Below are positions 22,749 to 34,500 of a stretch of 64,000 nucleotides of DNA, piece after piece (positions within the stretch are counted from its first letter, which is position 1; every line of letters starts with the position of its first letter). The stretch comes from Hemibagrus wyckioides (Eukaryota; Chordata; Actinopteri; Siluriformes; Bagridae): assembly GCF_019097595.1 (NCBI RefSeq), contig NC_080719.1, positions 11,068,501 to 11,132,500 of the forward strand, read 5' to 3'. The notes under the pieces are model-generated. The model was not told the DNA's origin and made no database searches. It saw nothing but the letters and a program-made list of their open reading frames with translations. The position numbers and the translations under genes are program-made.

Positions 22749-24371
22749 AGAAAAACAAAAGCTTGTGAGGAAATGACCTGCTATAGTGTCATTTTTTTCA
22801 CTGACCTTCCACAACATTGACTGTGACTGTAAATGGATAAAAAAGTGTGAGCTGTTCTTTAATAAATAAAAATTGCAAGAGGATAAATATTAATAGGAAT
22901 ATAAAACTTGTTACTTAAATACACACTTATATTAAATAAAACTGAATTTCATCACAAAAACAAATTGTTGGTGTTATTTCCATGGATAGGCGTGATGAAA
23001 AATCATTTCTTAATGATTTCATCCATCTTCAGTAAGTTTTTTACTAGTCAGGCAGAAAACGGTAGAGCTGGAGTCTGTCCCGAGAAAACTGGGAATGTAG
23101 CGGGAATCCACACTGGATGTGTCAAATATCATTAAAATTAACATTACAAAGATCAAATGAAACCCCGAAGACAGATTTTTAAACAGAAAACTCTGACCTG
23201 ATCACGTGTGTTTGCACAGGTGAGTGTGGAAATAAGATACATGTCTATTCTAAAGTTAATGACCATCAGATTCTGATGAGACACAGTGAAACGACATCAT
23301 CAGCCCATACACAGACACACACACACACACAGTTACAGGGAGACTGCTACACACACTTTTCTGTGGTTTGTGTGGCATGATGAAAGTGTCGTCATGACGA
23401 TCAATACTTTTTAATGTTAACGTCGATCTGCCTGCTTTGTTCTGTCAAAGAAAAATCTGTTATCATTTGTCTTATCATCACACTCAAGACAGATCAATGG
23501 CCAATGCTGGGGGAAAATAAATACAACAAAGCGTGACAGAAAATCGACTTAGAAAAACAAGAGTCTCTAAGGATTAAATGCTACTCTTGATGTGTGCTCA
23601 CTGCTATGTTGGTGTCAAAAGAAGTGCACGAGAATTCACCAATAAATAATTATTATTCTGTATCGGTTGTTAATTTTTTAGCTACAGGTAAATCGAACAA
23701 AACTGAAGGAGTTGACTAAGTCGGCTAATGCTAGTTTTGTGGATTAGGTTAAGCATGAACTAATCATTCTAACAGGCAAAACTGACCAAATGCTGCTGAA
23801 ATTCTGAACTCTAGCTACCACAAAATAATTAGGATGAGGCAGGAAACCGGCTGGTTTGTGAACTGTGTAATGAAAAGTTATATTAGTGTTGGTGTTGGTA
23901 TATTAGCATTGGTGTTTGATAGCTGATGAAATAAAACAGCTTTTGATATTCTCTGATCCAAGAGTATGCAGCGCTTTAATGTGGAAATTCTCAGCATTAT
24001 TCATGTGAATTTATTAATGTGCTGCAGTAATTACTTGGCTTTCAGAGTCTCTCCTGCATTTGCAATTCTGATTTAGTCAGATCTGCTGATGCTGAGTTTG
24101 CAGTGCTGGAGGTCAGAGAGAGAAATGCACCGTTCACCATCACCTTGAAAACTCTCACGTTTGAAAAAAAAAGTTTATTAAACACTTTTAAACTCGCCCT
24201 GTCTTAGAGATGAAAGAAGCCGAAAGCGAGACTCCCCTCCGCTCGAACATTGGCAGTTTCCTTAAATCTCATGAATTCTTTCTCTTCAGCTGCATTGTGA
24301 CTCGTACAAAGAGCACACACTGGAGCGTGGAGCATGCTCATTTATTCACCACTAATTATTTTCAGTGGAGG

Positions 24372-24408
<37 letters not shown>

Positions 24409-24975
24409 CCAGGCCGGAGCCTTCACACACTCGCCGCTGGGTTCCTTCCTGCTCCAGGAACAGTAGCGCCCACAAGGTCTCAAGTGGTTGATGATGCAAT
24501 AAACTTGGCAGTGAAGTTACTTATAATTACATCAAATAATTTACATAAAATTGTGCATGTTTTTTCAAGCAGTGTGCACTAAACTCATATCAACTAATTT
24601 CATTTTGCTAATATGTACCTTTAAGTTTATATTAGGAACAAATTCTCAAATTGTACACAATACACTACACTTATAGAATGGCTATGTAACGCTGTAATGA
24701 TGTTCTTAATCTAAATGTTCTCCTTTTTTTATTTCAAACTGCAAAATTGTGCCTGGTGTTTCACTCTTCTCAATGGTTCCAACTGCCAAGTGTCAAGTGA
24801 AAAAAGATGAGCGTTTGGGTATGATCCAGAATTTTGATCTCTGCTCCAGCCAAACATAGTGGTGTAGAGTTTGTTTGTGATGACCTCGAGTGCTGACTGT
24901 GCCATGCGTGAAAGCAACCCAGTTCTGGATCAGAGCCAGACAGTGAATAAGCTGATTGGGGCATAATTATAGATT
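22749..24975. other. Unique sequence; one possible conserved block
   Basis: No gene supported. Positions 24,210-24,375 are free of repeats, contain several CpGs and a ccactaattattttcag homeodomain-like stretch, and end at a GT tract (24,375-24,402). A fragment near 22,765-22,830 resembles words at 10,030 and 46,340. Confidence 0.4.
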
Positions 24976-26035
24976 AGTCAAAGTCTAAAAGGAATCAAGT
25001 CTAGAAGCTTTAGCTCTAGAGGAGTCAGGTCTAGGGGAATTGTGACTAAAGGAGTCAGGTCTCATGGAATCGAGACTAAAGGGCCGGTGTGGGTGCAGGT
25101 TTTCATTCCAACTGAGCAGAAGCCACATCTGAGTCTACTGAAAGCCAAGCTCAGTTGATTAGCCAGTTGGAATCAGGTGTAGCTCCTGCTTGGTTGGACT
25201 GAAAACCTGCACCCACACTGGCCCTTTCAGGATAAGATTGGACACCCCTGCTCTAGGGGACTTGAGACTAGGGGTCGGGTCTAGGGGAATCAAGACTAAA
25301 GGAGTTGGGTCTAGGGGAATCAAGACTAAAGGAGTCGGGTCCAGGGGAATCAGAACTAGAGGAGTCAGGTCTAGGGGATTCGAGACTAAAGGAGTTGCAT
25401 CTAGGGGAATTGAGACTGAAGGAGTGGGGTCCAGAGGAATCAAGACTAGACGAGACGGGTCTAGGGGAAACAAGACTAAAGGAGATTGGTCTAAGGGAAT
25501 CGAGACTAAAGGAGTTGGGTCTAGGGGATCGAGACTAAAGGAGTCGGGTCTAGGGGAATCAAGACTGAAGGATTTGGGTCTAGGGGAATCAAGACTAAAG
25601 GAGTCGGGTCCCTGGGAATCAAGACTAGAGGAGTTGGGTCTAGAGGAATCGAGGCTAAAGGAGTCAGGTCCATGGGAATCAAGACTAGAGGAGTCGGGTC
25701 TAGGGGATTCTAGACTAAAGGAGTTGCATCTAGGGGAATTGAGACTGAAGGAGTGGGGTCCAGAGGAATCAAGACTAGAGGAGACGGGTCAAGGGGAAAC
25801 AAGACTAAAGGGTTGGGTTTAGAGGAGTTGGATCCAGGAAAGTCAATTCTAAAGGAGTTGTGTCTATGGTAGTTGGGCCTTAAGGTGTTAGATCTAGAGA
25901 GGTCCGGTCTAGAGGAGTTGGGTCTATGGTAGTTGTATTTAGAGGAATCAGGTGTAGAGGATTCAAGTCAAAGGAAGTTGGATAAAGGGGAGTCAGGTCT
26001 AGGGGAGTCAAGAGCTGAATTGAAGTAAGCCTGGT
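24976..26035. repeat. 30-bp minisatellite interrupted by a MITE
   Basis: Tandem units of about 30 bp built from gagtcgggtctaggggaatc plus aagactaaag occupy 24,976-25,080 and 25,251-26,035, with about 30 copies in all. The length is a multiple of three, so frames give ten-residue repeats (GLGESRLKES, GVGSRGIKTK); the 210-residue frame is a repeat product. Copies are most alike at about 25,290-25,800 and degrade on the right. A hAT-type MITE splits the array near its left end. Confidence 0.92.
25081..25250. mobile_element. hAT-type MITE, left end truncated
   Basis: gggccggtgtgggtgcaggt near the left is repeated in inverted form as acctgcacccacactggccc on the right, giving long imperfect inverted arms around a short centre. 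The right terminus ends in ttggacacccctg (25,238-25,250), the classic complement of the CAGGGGTGTCCAA hAT end. The matching left terminus is absent; minisatellite sequence abuts gggccgg directly. This indicates insertion into the minisatellite followed by loss of about 20 bp. Confidence 0.8.
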
Positions 26036-26039
26036 TTAG

Positions 26040-26935
26040 GACAGCCAGATAAAAAAAAGTTCAGGACTCCCTCACACCAGACTCTCCTCGACCTGACACC
26101 TCTACACAAGACTCTTCTAGACCCTACCCCCTTGTTTCTCTTATACTAGACTCTCCTCAATTTGACTCCTTCCTTGACCCAACAATTCTTGGTGCAACTC
26201 TTCTTGATGAAACAAATCTGAACCCTGATTGTCCTTGACCTTGGATTCTTTTTAATCCAGTTTATTCTCAGCTCAGTTGTCCTCGACCTGACTCTGACCA
26301 ACCTGTCTGTCCTCAACCAATTGATTTTCCTCAACTCTACTCTTGAACATGCCCCTCATAGAATCTTCTTGTCTCGACCTCCTTTTGTTTGATCAATTTG
26401 TCTGACCTTGACCCAATCTTCCATGGCCTTGACTCAAGAAAGCTTGACCCATCTGAGCTGAACTTTTCTCAATCTTACTTCCTATGACATCTTACTTCTG
26501 AAACCATCTCTCCTGCATCTTCCTAACCAGTTTTTCCTCAAACCAAATCACCTTGATCTGATTTCCCTTAAAGCGATTTGCTTCAACCCCGCCCCATGAT
26601 GCAACTCTGTTTGACTCTCTGTGGCTTGTTTTTTAAACAATCCTTTATCCAGTTCTTCATGATGCAACAATCCTCAACCCTGGCTGTAGTAATCTTAACA
26701 CAGTTTCCTCTGCTGACACTAATTAACTCAACTGACCTTGACCTGACCTCCCTCAGGCTGACCCTCCCCCAATGGTCCTTAAATGTCCTTGATTTGACTC
26801 AACTTCTCAACTTGACTTTACCCGTGTATCCTTGACCTGAGTTTCCTTGATCCACTTCTTTTTAATCAGCACAACCTCATGATCCCAACCCCCATCAAAC
26901 TGACTCTCCTTGTGCTGAGTTTCCTCGACCCGACT
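26040..26935. repeat. Degenerate pyrimidine-rich repeat, probable inverted counterpart of the 30-bp array
   Basis: Words such as gactctcctcgacctgac, ctcgacctgactctgacc, gactcttctagaccctac and ttgacctgac recur irregularly over about 900 bp. Their complements (gtcaggtcgaggagagtc, gggtctagaagagtc) match the consensus words gtcaggtctagaggagtc of the adjacent forward array. Copies are much more diverged than on the left side. Confidence 0.55.
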
Positions 26936-27069
26936 GTCTTCAGCTCTCCTCTCTGCTGAGCCGTAATTGGAATTCCTCTCAGTTCTGGTTGAAGGACAGC
27001 CAGTGACAGAAAACACACTCCACTGGCAGAGCTGTCAGAGCAACACACACGCCCAGACAGACAATGAGC

Positions 27070-27153
27070 TGTGTGTGTTTGTGTATGTGTGTGTTTGTGT
27101 GTGTATGCGCCTGTGTGTGCCTGTGTGTTACGTGTGGTGTGTGTGTGTGTGTG
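27070..27153. repeat. Imperfect GT tract
   Basis: About 85 bp of GT with TT, AT and GC interruptions. Confidence 0.9.
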
Positions 27154-27265
27154 CACTGTCAGAAGTAAAATGTTGGCCCTCTAATTTTAGATTAGATAAA
27201 GTCTAATTTAGACTATTTATTCTACATTTGTTTTATTTCAATAATACATTTATTTGAAAAACTGC

Positions 27266-27392
<127 letters not shown>

Positions 27393-27553
27393 AAGGATAC
27401 ATATAGGAATTTTAGGATTGTTGCAAAAGTTTTTTGCCCTAACAAATTCTTTCTATTCTTTTCCTTGCAGTCAATGAGGTCAAGTATAGTGCTATTTAAC
27501 TAGAATAATGCAGAGGTCAGTGTAAAGGTCTCACAAAATGTTAAAACCAGAAT

Positions 27554-27557
27554 GTAT

Positions 27558-27599
<42 letters not shown>

Positions 27600-27601
27600 T
27601 T

Positions 27602-27632
<31 letters not shown>

Positions 27633-27637
27633 AGGGA
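27554..27637. repeat. Compound GT/GA/GGGA microsatellite
   Basis: A GT run passes into GA and then ggga units. Confidence 0.95.
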
Positions 27638-29148
27638 AATATGGGTCAAGTGTCTCAAATCTGGATGAAGTAGGGGTGGAGAGAGCATGAGCACTCTTTA
27701 GGGAAGGAATGGATAGCGTTTAATGATTTCAGGGTTTGACACGCAGCCAGGCCGAGTCGCTGTGTGCTGTTTTTCCTGCAGTCTGAGTTCATATCTGTCA
27801 GAGTCAGTTTGAGAGAAAACGGAGAAAATGTGCGCTGCCAGGCCTCGGAGGAACGACAGAATACACTCGCACACTGGCAGCTTTTCTATGTTATTGTAAA
27901 TGTAGACGTCTTTGTGGTGTGTGTGTGTGTGTGTATGTGTGTGATCGTGTTACAAACCCAGACTGAGTCCTGCATGCCCCAATAACCAACATTTTAAAAG
28001 TAATGTATTGGAAAGCATGAAGCGTCTCTTTCTGAGCTGGCTCTGTCTCAAATCTCTTCATCTATTAAAACAAAATGGGTGGCATTCCTGAGTTAAATAG
28101 AGCCCTAGACTTCTGCACACTAAAACACTGTTCCCTTGGTCCCTTGCTAACTAGGCTGATTTATTATTCTTGCCTTTCTTATACATATAGAGATCAGCAA
28201 AATGGAAATCTCCACAATGCAAAAACCATTTGGTTTTTAGCATTGTACCAGAACTGCTAGGCTAACGTAGCGAAACAAATAATGGAAGCTTATAGCTACC
28301 AGGTTAGCTGCAGACATCTTATGTCTCAGTAAGTTAATCTATACACAAACACACTCCCAAAATAATATTTTCTTTTGTATAAATTCTGACATAAAAAAAA
28401 GCCCCACCTTCAGGTTTTAGGTCACACCCCTTTCTGAAGCTGCCATGTTAAAAACACACTCACTAATTCTGTTTGAGGCACTGACTGAACCCCTCTTCAA
28501 AGCCAACTGATAAGATGTCACTGTGGGGTTCACATTTACAAACATTTTTAATACACTTTCTGAATTTCTCGTTTGAGAGTTAAACTTCTCATTTCTGTAG
28601 ATGTTAAAATCTGAACCATTGCAGTGTAGCAGAAACCTTCACCCTCACAACTCTGCCATTTAGAACACTCCGTCCTCCTGCATGCCTTTATACTCTCTGC
28701 TTAGGAATCAGAAGTTTATTGGAAAATAAAATTACCCATAATAAAATACCACTTTTTTCTCTGCAGTCCCACATCTTTACTGGCAGATATTTACTGCCTT
28801 ACTTATTTGTAGCATTGAAGTTCTAAATGATATGAGTGTGACCATGATGCTAGGAAATGAGTTTTAGGGTTCTGGCTGTAGTGTACCTCCAAGATTTGGA
28901 ATGTGAACAAAAATGAATAATAACAACAAAACCTCGCGGTTTCATAATAACTGCAATATGAAACCTGAGACAGTTCTATTACATGCATGAAGTTACAGAA
29001 TTTTGTATGTTGCATGAATGCTGAGAAGAAGAGGTGGGTCAAATGAAAGGAAGAAGGAAAAAACAAAAAAAAAACAAGTGAAGTGAAGCAGAAAAAATCC
29101 CCACATTGCAACTCTGACATTCTGTAAAAATATACTGTCAAAAAGTGA
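27638..29148. other. Unique non-coding sequence
   Basis: No gene seen. A GT tract lies at 27,917-27,945. Confidence 0.5.
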
Positions 29149-29312
29149 TGAAGAAGAAGAAGAAGAAGAAGAGGGAGAAGAAGAAATCGCACACAACAAA
29201 AGAATAAACACGAAGAAGAATATAAAGAAGAAACAATGATAAGGAGAAGAAAAGCAAGCATTCTAAGATGGAAAGCAAGAAGAAGAAGAAGAAGAAGAAG
29301 AAGATGATGATG
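29149..29312. repeat. GAA/GAT trinucleotide tracts
   Basis: GAA runs at about 29,149-29,186 and 29,277-29,303, the latter ending in GATGATGA, with purine-rich spacer. The minus-strand Phe/Leu/Ser-rich frames are artefacts. Confidence 0.9.
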
Positions 29313-29428
29313 AAAAACGAAGGAAAATAGGAATGTGAAATAAAGGTGTGGCATATCACATGAAATCTGTTACAGGTTTGTAAAGCTCTTTGTACAGACA
29401 TGTTAATTTGGACACTCAGTGTTGTGAT

Positions 29429-29455
29429 CTGTGTGTGTGTGTGTGTGTGTGTGTG
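29429..29455. repeat. (GT)n microsatellite
   Basis: About 13 GT copies. A short CA tract follows at 29,543-29,562. Confidence 0.93.
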
Positions 29456-29824
29456 TTTGTGTGCGTGTGCCTTTTGAGAAAACAATGGTATCATTCAGTG
29501 TGTGAAAGCATTCACCTTAGGGCTTTCCTTCCATCACCCTAACACACACACACACACACACAGAGAGGTGGAGGTTGTATCCATGTGGATTTAATGATGA
29601 TGTCATTCATTAACATTAACACCACTGTAGAGTTTTATTCGTTCATACAACTCACCCATTCAGCATAAATAATATTAACCAGTATAACATTCTACTTTTT
29701 ATCTGATTATAGTTCTATTTAATGCAGTGGAACATGGGCTAAATAAGTTTATACGCTATACTGTGTTTATACGCTAGCCTCACTTTTTTTCTTTAAGTAA
29801 AATAGCATATCTTGCCATGGTACA

Positions 29825-30150
29825 GAGAAACCACAAACCTCCTCTGTCCTGAAGTTAAAAGCTACAGATATACAGCTTTATCTCTGACTGTTGACACTGG
29901 AGACTCATTCCATAAAAGTTAACAAAACTAGATAGATACTTCATTTATCCCACTGGGAAATTTACAATACTTCACCATATCAGCGATTGTTTATGTTTAC
30001 GTGGAGCGTCCATGTCAAGTCCCTATGAACAAACTGTTCATAACATATTAAATGAATATAAACCCGTGATATGCAGCTGCCCGACTCTCAGCAAACAACA
30101 ACTTCTGTCCAGTCAACAAACTTCTGACCAATCACAATCCCGTGGAATGT
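29825..30150 (+). repeat. Interspersed repeat B, copy 2, with a nested insertion
   Basis: Matches copy 1 (16,262-16,570) in order: cctcctctgtcctgaa, cactggagactcattcca, cttcaccatatcagcgatt, tataaacccgtgatatgcag. Between about 29,930 and 29,970 this copy holds an extra agatagatacttcatttatc with a following cccactgggaaattta, a phrase typical of another fish repeat end. Confidence 0.65.
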
Positions 30151-30757
30151 ATCATACTATTCAAGACACTTAGTGAAAATAGGATAAATGAGTTTTAATA
30201 CAGACAGTGTAGAAACTGGTGAGAGTGAAAGCGTGGAAATGAGACAGAACCATCTGGAACCTCATAATTATTAAGATAGATTACCGTAGGATGAAATTTA
30301 CTCTGTAATTAACAGGAGCCATAACATACCGAGAAACATCGACATCGTGTCATGATTCATGAGCGTATGGAAAAAGTGGTCAGACAATTTCGAATCCAAA
30401 TTACAAGAGTGAGTATCCATAAAGTGACCACACTCATGACCGGCACACGGCACAGTGAGGAACGTTAACGGCCTGAGCAGATAAAAAAATCTGAGAAAGG
30501 ATGAAGTGTGTAAGTGGAGGTGATGAATCTGTCCATCCTGATGGATGTTTCAGACTGAAATCCTGTTGGAAAAAAAAAAGGTTCTCTATTTAATAACACA
30601 CACACACACAGATTCCTAATGTGTTGGAGGCCTGAGTCATTGCCTTGGTGACCTGTTCACTCTCATCACTCGTCCTGGCTGTGCTTTTCATTTCAAAGTG
30701 ACGAGGACAAACTTTAATTTCACTCCTAACTTAACAACCTGAGTCTATCAGCTGCTC

Positions 30758-30762
<5 letters not shown>

Positions 30763-30794
<32 letters not shown>
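30763..30794. repeat. (GA)n microsatellite
   Basis: About 16 copies of GA, followed at 30,855-30,938 by a diverged TCTG/CT pyrimidine tract. Confidence 0.95.
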
Positions 30795-30798
<4 letters not shown>

Positions 30799-31041
30799 AA
30801 AAGAGTGATGAAAGGATTAGACAATTAACTTAATAAGATAAGGGAACAAGTGTGTCTCTCTCTGTCTGTCAGTCTTTCTCTATCCTTGTCTGTCTGTCTG
30901 TCCCTCTCTCTTTGTCTGCCTCTCTCTCTCTCTCTCTTAAAACTAACTCACCTCCACATTCTGCTGATGAGAAAATGCTAAATTGAATTTATACACAGTT
31001 CCACTTTTTATTGAATTTTCACCCACAAATCTGATCCAGTG

Positions 31042-31072
<31 letters not shown>
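31042..31072. repeat. (GT)n microsatellite
   Basis: About 15 copies of GT. Confidence 0.95.
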
Positions 31073-31073
<1 letters not shown>

Positions 31074-31206
31074 CCTGACATCTTTAAATTGAAATCTAAA
31101 TTAAATTGATGTTTAATGGGTTTTTCATGTTTTGAGCACACCGACACTGGCGTCTGATTTAAGTGCTTGGTGTAAAAGGGGGCAGGGCTTCTGTCTGACC
31201 TGACAC

Positions 31207-31485
31207 AGATGTGCAGTAGGTAGCATTGTCTCCTCATGTCTCCAGAGATTCTGGTTTGATCCTGATCTTGGTTTACTGTCAGTGTGTGTTTCCTCAGGGT
31301 TCTCTGGTTTCCTGGTTTCCTCCGAAGACATGCATATACTCTAAATTACTCCCAGGTGTGAATGAGTGCAATGAAGCGACGGCTCATCCAGGGTGTATTC
31401 CCTCCCTCATCACACTCAGTGTTCTTGGGATAGAACCCAGATCCACTGAGAGCAGGATAAAGTGCTTACTGAAATCAAAGAAATA
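31207..31485 (+). mobile_element. Decayed SINE remnant
   Basis: Shows the order of words of the 4,293/20,395 SINE family (ttgtctcctcatgtctccag, ggtttcctccgaagacatgc) and then a tail phrase (atccactgagagcaggataa, agtgcttactgaa) also found in the 47.6-kb and 48.9-kb duplicates. The head is badly eroded. Confidence 0.55.
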
Positions 31486-31619
31486 AAAGGAATGAAAGAG
31501 ACCACTGATGAGAAACAGGACAGAAATGAACAAATAGCTGGACAATAAATAATTTTTTTTTAATTGAAGTTTAAATTGCCCTCAATAGGGAATGAGGCAA
31601 AAAGTTAACTTTTCCACAG

Positions 31620-31650
31620 TGTGTGTGTGTGTGTGCGTGTGTGTGTGTGT
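31620..31650. repeat. (GT)n microsatellite
   Basis: About 15 GT copies with one GC step. Confidence 0.93.
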
Positions 31651-31770
31651 ACAGCAGCTGTAGGAGCAGCTGCTCTGGTTTTCCTCTCGGTGTATACAGA
31701 GTGGCTCTGTCCTATTTCACCTACACTTATACTGCAGTAATGTTAATGCTCACTCCAGCCTGTTACCTCA

Positions 31771-31799
31771 GGGGGTTTGGGGGTTGGGGGATTGGGGGG
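31771..31799 (+). other. G-quadruplex motif
   Basis: Four runs of 5, 5, 5 and 6 G separated by loops TTT, TT and ATT form a textbook four-tract G4 motif on the plus strand. Further G runs follow up to about 31,845. It lies about 185 bp left of the 28-bp minisatellite. Confidence 0.85.
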
Positions 31800-31983
31800 T
31801 GCTAAAGGGGGGCTGGAGGCTTAAAGGGAGGGTGATGGGGAGGATTGTTCCTGAATAATTGCCGTAGAGATTTAGGGAGAGCCATTAAAACGCCATTATA
31901 CACCAGTGAGAGTCTCAGAAATTAGCAGCAGGAGTTGAACATGGAGCGAGTGCGGAACGCCTGTCACAGCCACGTGGAACCTT

Positions 31984-34500
31984 TTGCTCTATTCCGTATG
32001 CTCTAACATGTGTGCTCTCTCCCGTCTGCACTATCCCGTGTGTTCTATCCTGTCTGCATTATCCCGTGTGTTCTATCCTGTCTGCATTATCCCGTGTGTT
32101 CTATCCTGTCTGCATTATCCCGTGTGTTCTATCCTGTCTGCATTATCCCGTGTGTTCTATCCCGTCTGCACTATCCTGTGTGTTCTATCCTGTCTGCACT
32201 ATCCTGTGTGTTCTATCCTGTCTGCACTATCCTGTGTGTTCTATCCTGTCTGCACTATCCTGTGTGTTCTATCCTGTCTGCACTATCCTGTGTATTCTAT
32301 CCCGTCTTCACTATACAGAGTGTTCTATCCCGTCTTCACTATACAGAGTGTTCTATCCCGTCTGCACTATTCTGTGTTCTATCTCTTCTGCACTATCCAG
32401 TGTGTTCTATCCCGCCTGCACTCTCCCGTCTGCACTATCCCGTGTGCACTATCCTGTCTGCGCTATTCAGTGTGTCCTATCCCATCTGCGCTATCCAGTG
32501 TGTTTTATCCCGTCTGCGCTATCCAGTGTGTTCTATCCAGTCTGCACCATCCCATGATTTCTATCCCGTCTGCACTATCCTGTCTACGCTATCCAGTGTG
32601 TGTTATCCTGTTTGCACTATTCCGTCTGCGCTATCCAGTGTGTTCTATCCAGTCTGCCCTATCCCATCTGCGCTATCCAGTCTGCACTATCCCATCTGCG
32701 CTATCCAGTGTGTTCTATCCGGTCTGCGCTATCCAGTGTGTTCTATCCCATCTGCGCTATCTAGTGTATTCTATCCTGTCTGCACTATCCAGTGTGTTCT
32801 ATCCCATCTGCACAACCCCGCCTGCACTATCCGGTCTGCGCTATCCAGTGTGTTCTATCCCATCTGCGCTATCTAGTGTATTCTATCCTGTCTGCACTAT
32901 CCAGAGTGTTCTATCCCGTCTGCACTATCCAGTGTGTTTTATCCCGTCTGCACTATCCAGTGTGTTTTATCCCGTCTGCACTATCCTGTGTGTTCTATCC
33001 CGTCTGCGCTATCTAGTGTATTCTATCCTGTCTGCACTATCCAGAGTGTTCTATCCCGTCTGCACTATCCAGTGTGTTTTATCCCGTCTGCACTATCCAG
33101 TGTGTTTTATCCCGTCTGCACTATCCTGTGTGTTCTATCCCGTCTGCACTATCCAGTGTGTTTTATCCCGTCTGCACTATCCAGTGTGTTTTATCCCGTC
33201 TGCACTATCCTGTGTGTTCTATCCCGTCTGCACTATCCTGTGTGTTTTATCCTGTCTGCACTATCCTGTGTGTTCTATCCCGTCTGCACTATCCTGTGTG
33301 TTTTATCCCGTCTGCACTATCCTGTGTGTTTTATCCTGTCTGCACTATCCTGTGTGTTCTATCCCGTCTGCACTATCCTGTGTGTTCTATCCCGTCTGCA
33401 CTATCCTGTGTGTTCTATCCCGTCTGCACTATCCTGTGTGTTTTATCCCGTCTGCACTATTCTGTGTGTTTTATCCCGTCTGCACTATCCTGTGTGTTTT
33501 ATCCCGTCTGCACTATCCTGTGTGTTTTATCCCGTCTGCACTATCCTGTGTGTTCTATCCCGTCTGCACTATCCTGTGTGTTCTATCCCGTCTGCACTAT
33601 CCTGTGTGTTTTATCCCGTCTGCACTATCCTGTGTGTTTTATCCCGTCTGCACTATCCTGTGTGTTCTATCCCGTCTGCACTATCCTGTGTGTTTTATCC
33701 CGTCTGCACTATCCCATGTGTTTTATCCCGTCTGCACTATCCTGTGTGTTCTATCCCGTCTGCACTATCCCGTGTGTTTTATCCCGTCTGCACTATCCTG
33801 TGTGTTCTATCCCGTCTGCACTATCCTGTGTGTTTTATCTCGTCTGCGCTGTCCAGTGTGTTCTATCCCGTCTGCGCTATCCGGTATGTTCTATCCCGTC
33901 TGCACTATCCCGTGTGTTTTATCCCATCTGCACTGTCCTGTGTGTTCTATCCTGTCTGCGCTATGCTGTCTGCACTATCCCGTGTGTTTTATCCCGTCTG
34001 CACTATCCTGTGTGTTCTATCCCATCTTCGCTATGCTGTCTGCAGTATCTGTGTGTTCTATCCCGTCTGCACTATCCCGTGTGTTCTATCCCGTCTGCAC
34101 TATCCTGTGTATTCTATCCCATCTTCGCTATGCTGTCTGCACTATCCTGTGTGTTCTATCCCGTCTGCACTATCCCGTGTGTTCTATCCCGTCTGCGCTA
34201 TCCTGTGTGTTCTATCCCATCTGTGCTATTCAGTATGTTCTATCCCGTCCGCACTATCCCGTGTGTTTTATCTCGTCTGCGCTGTCCAGTGTGTTCTATC
34301 CTGTCTGCGCTATCCAGTATGTTCTATCCCGTCTGCACTATCCAGTGTGTTTTATCCCGTCTGCACTATCCTGTGTGTTCTATCCCATCTGTGCTATCCT
34401 GTGTGTTGTATCCTGTCTGCACTATCTCGTGTGTTCTATCCTGTCTGCACTCTCCTGTCTGCACTATCCCGTCTGCTCTGAACTGTGTGTTGTATTCACT
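31984..34500. repeat. 2.5-kb minisatellite, 28-bp unit made of two 14-bp halves
   Basis: About 90 copies of a 28-bp unit consisting of ctatcccgtctgca followed by ctatcctgtgtgtt, themselves related 14-mers. The unit length leaves remainder one on division by three and contains no stop codon on the plus strand. All three forward frames therefore read the same 28-residue peptide cycle (FYPVCTI, LCVLSRLHYPVC, IPSALSC in turn), which produces open frames of up to 840 residues. The core (about 32,930-33,850) is nearly homogeneous, while the edges carry variants such as gcgctatccag and higher-order spacing. There is no promoter, RBS-like or splice evidence for coding. Confidence 0.95.

Noticed and set aside
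25190..25822. 210-residue charged repeat protein
   Set aside because: Translation of the 30-bp minisatellite that begins inside the MITE.
28803..29354. 183-residue minus-strand frame rich in Phe/Leu
   Set aside because: Driven by GAA/GAT purine runs on the plus strand, with no domain or splice context.
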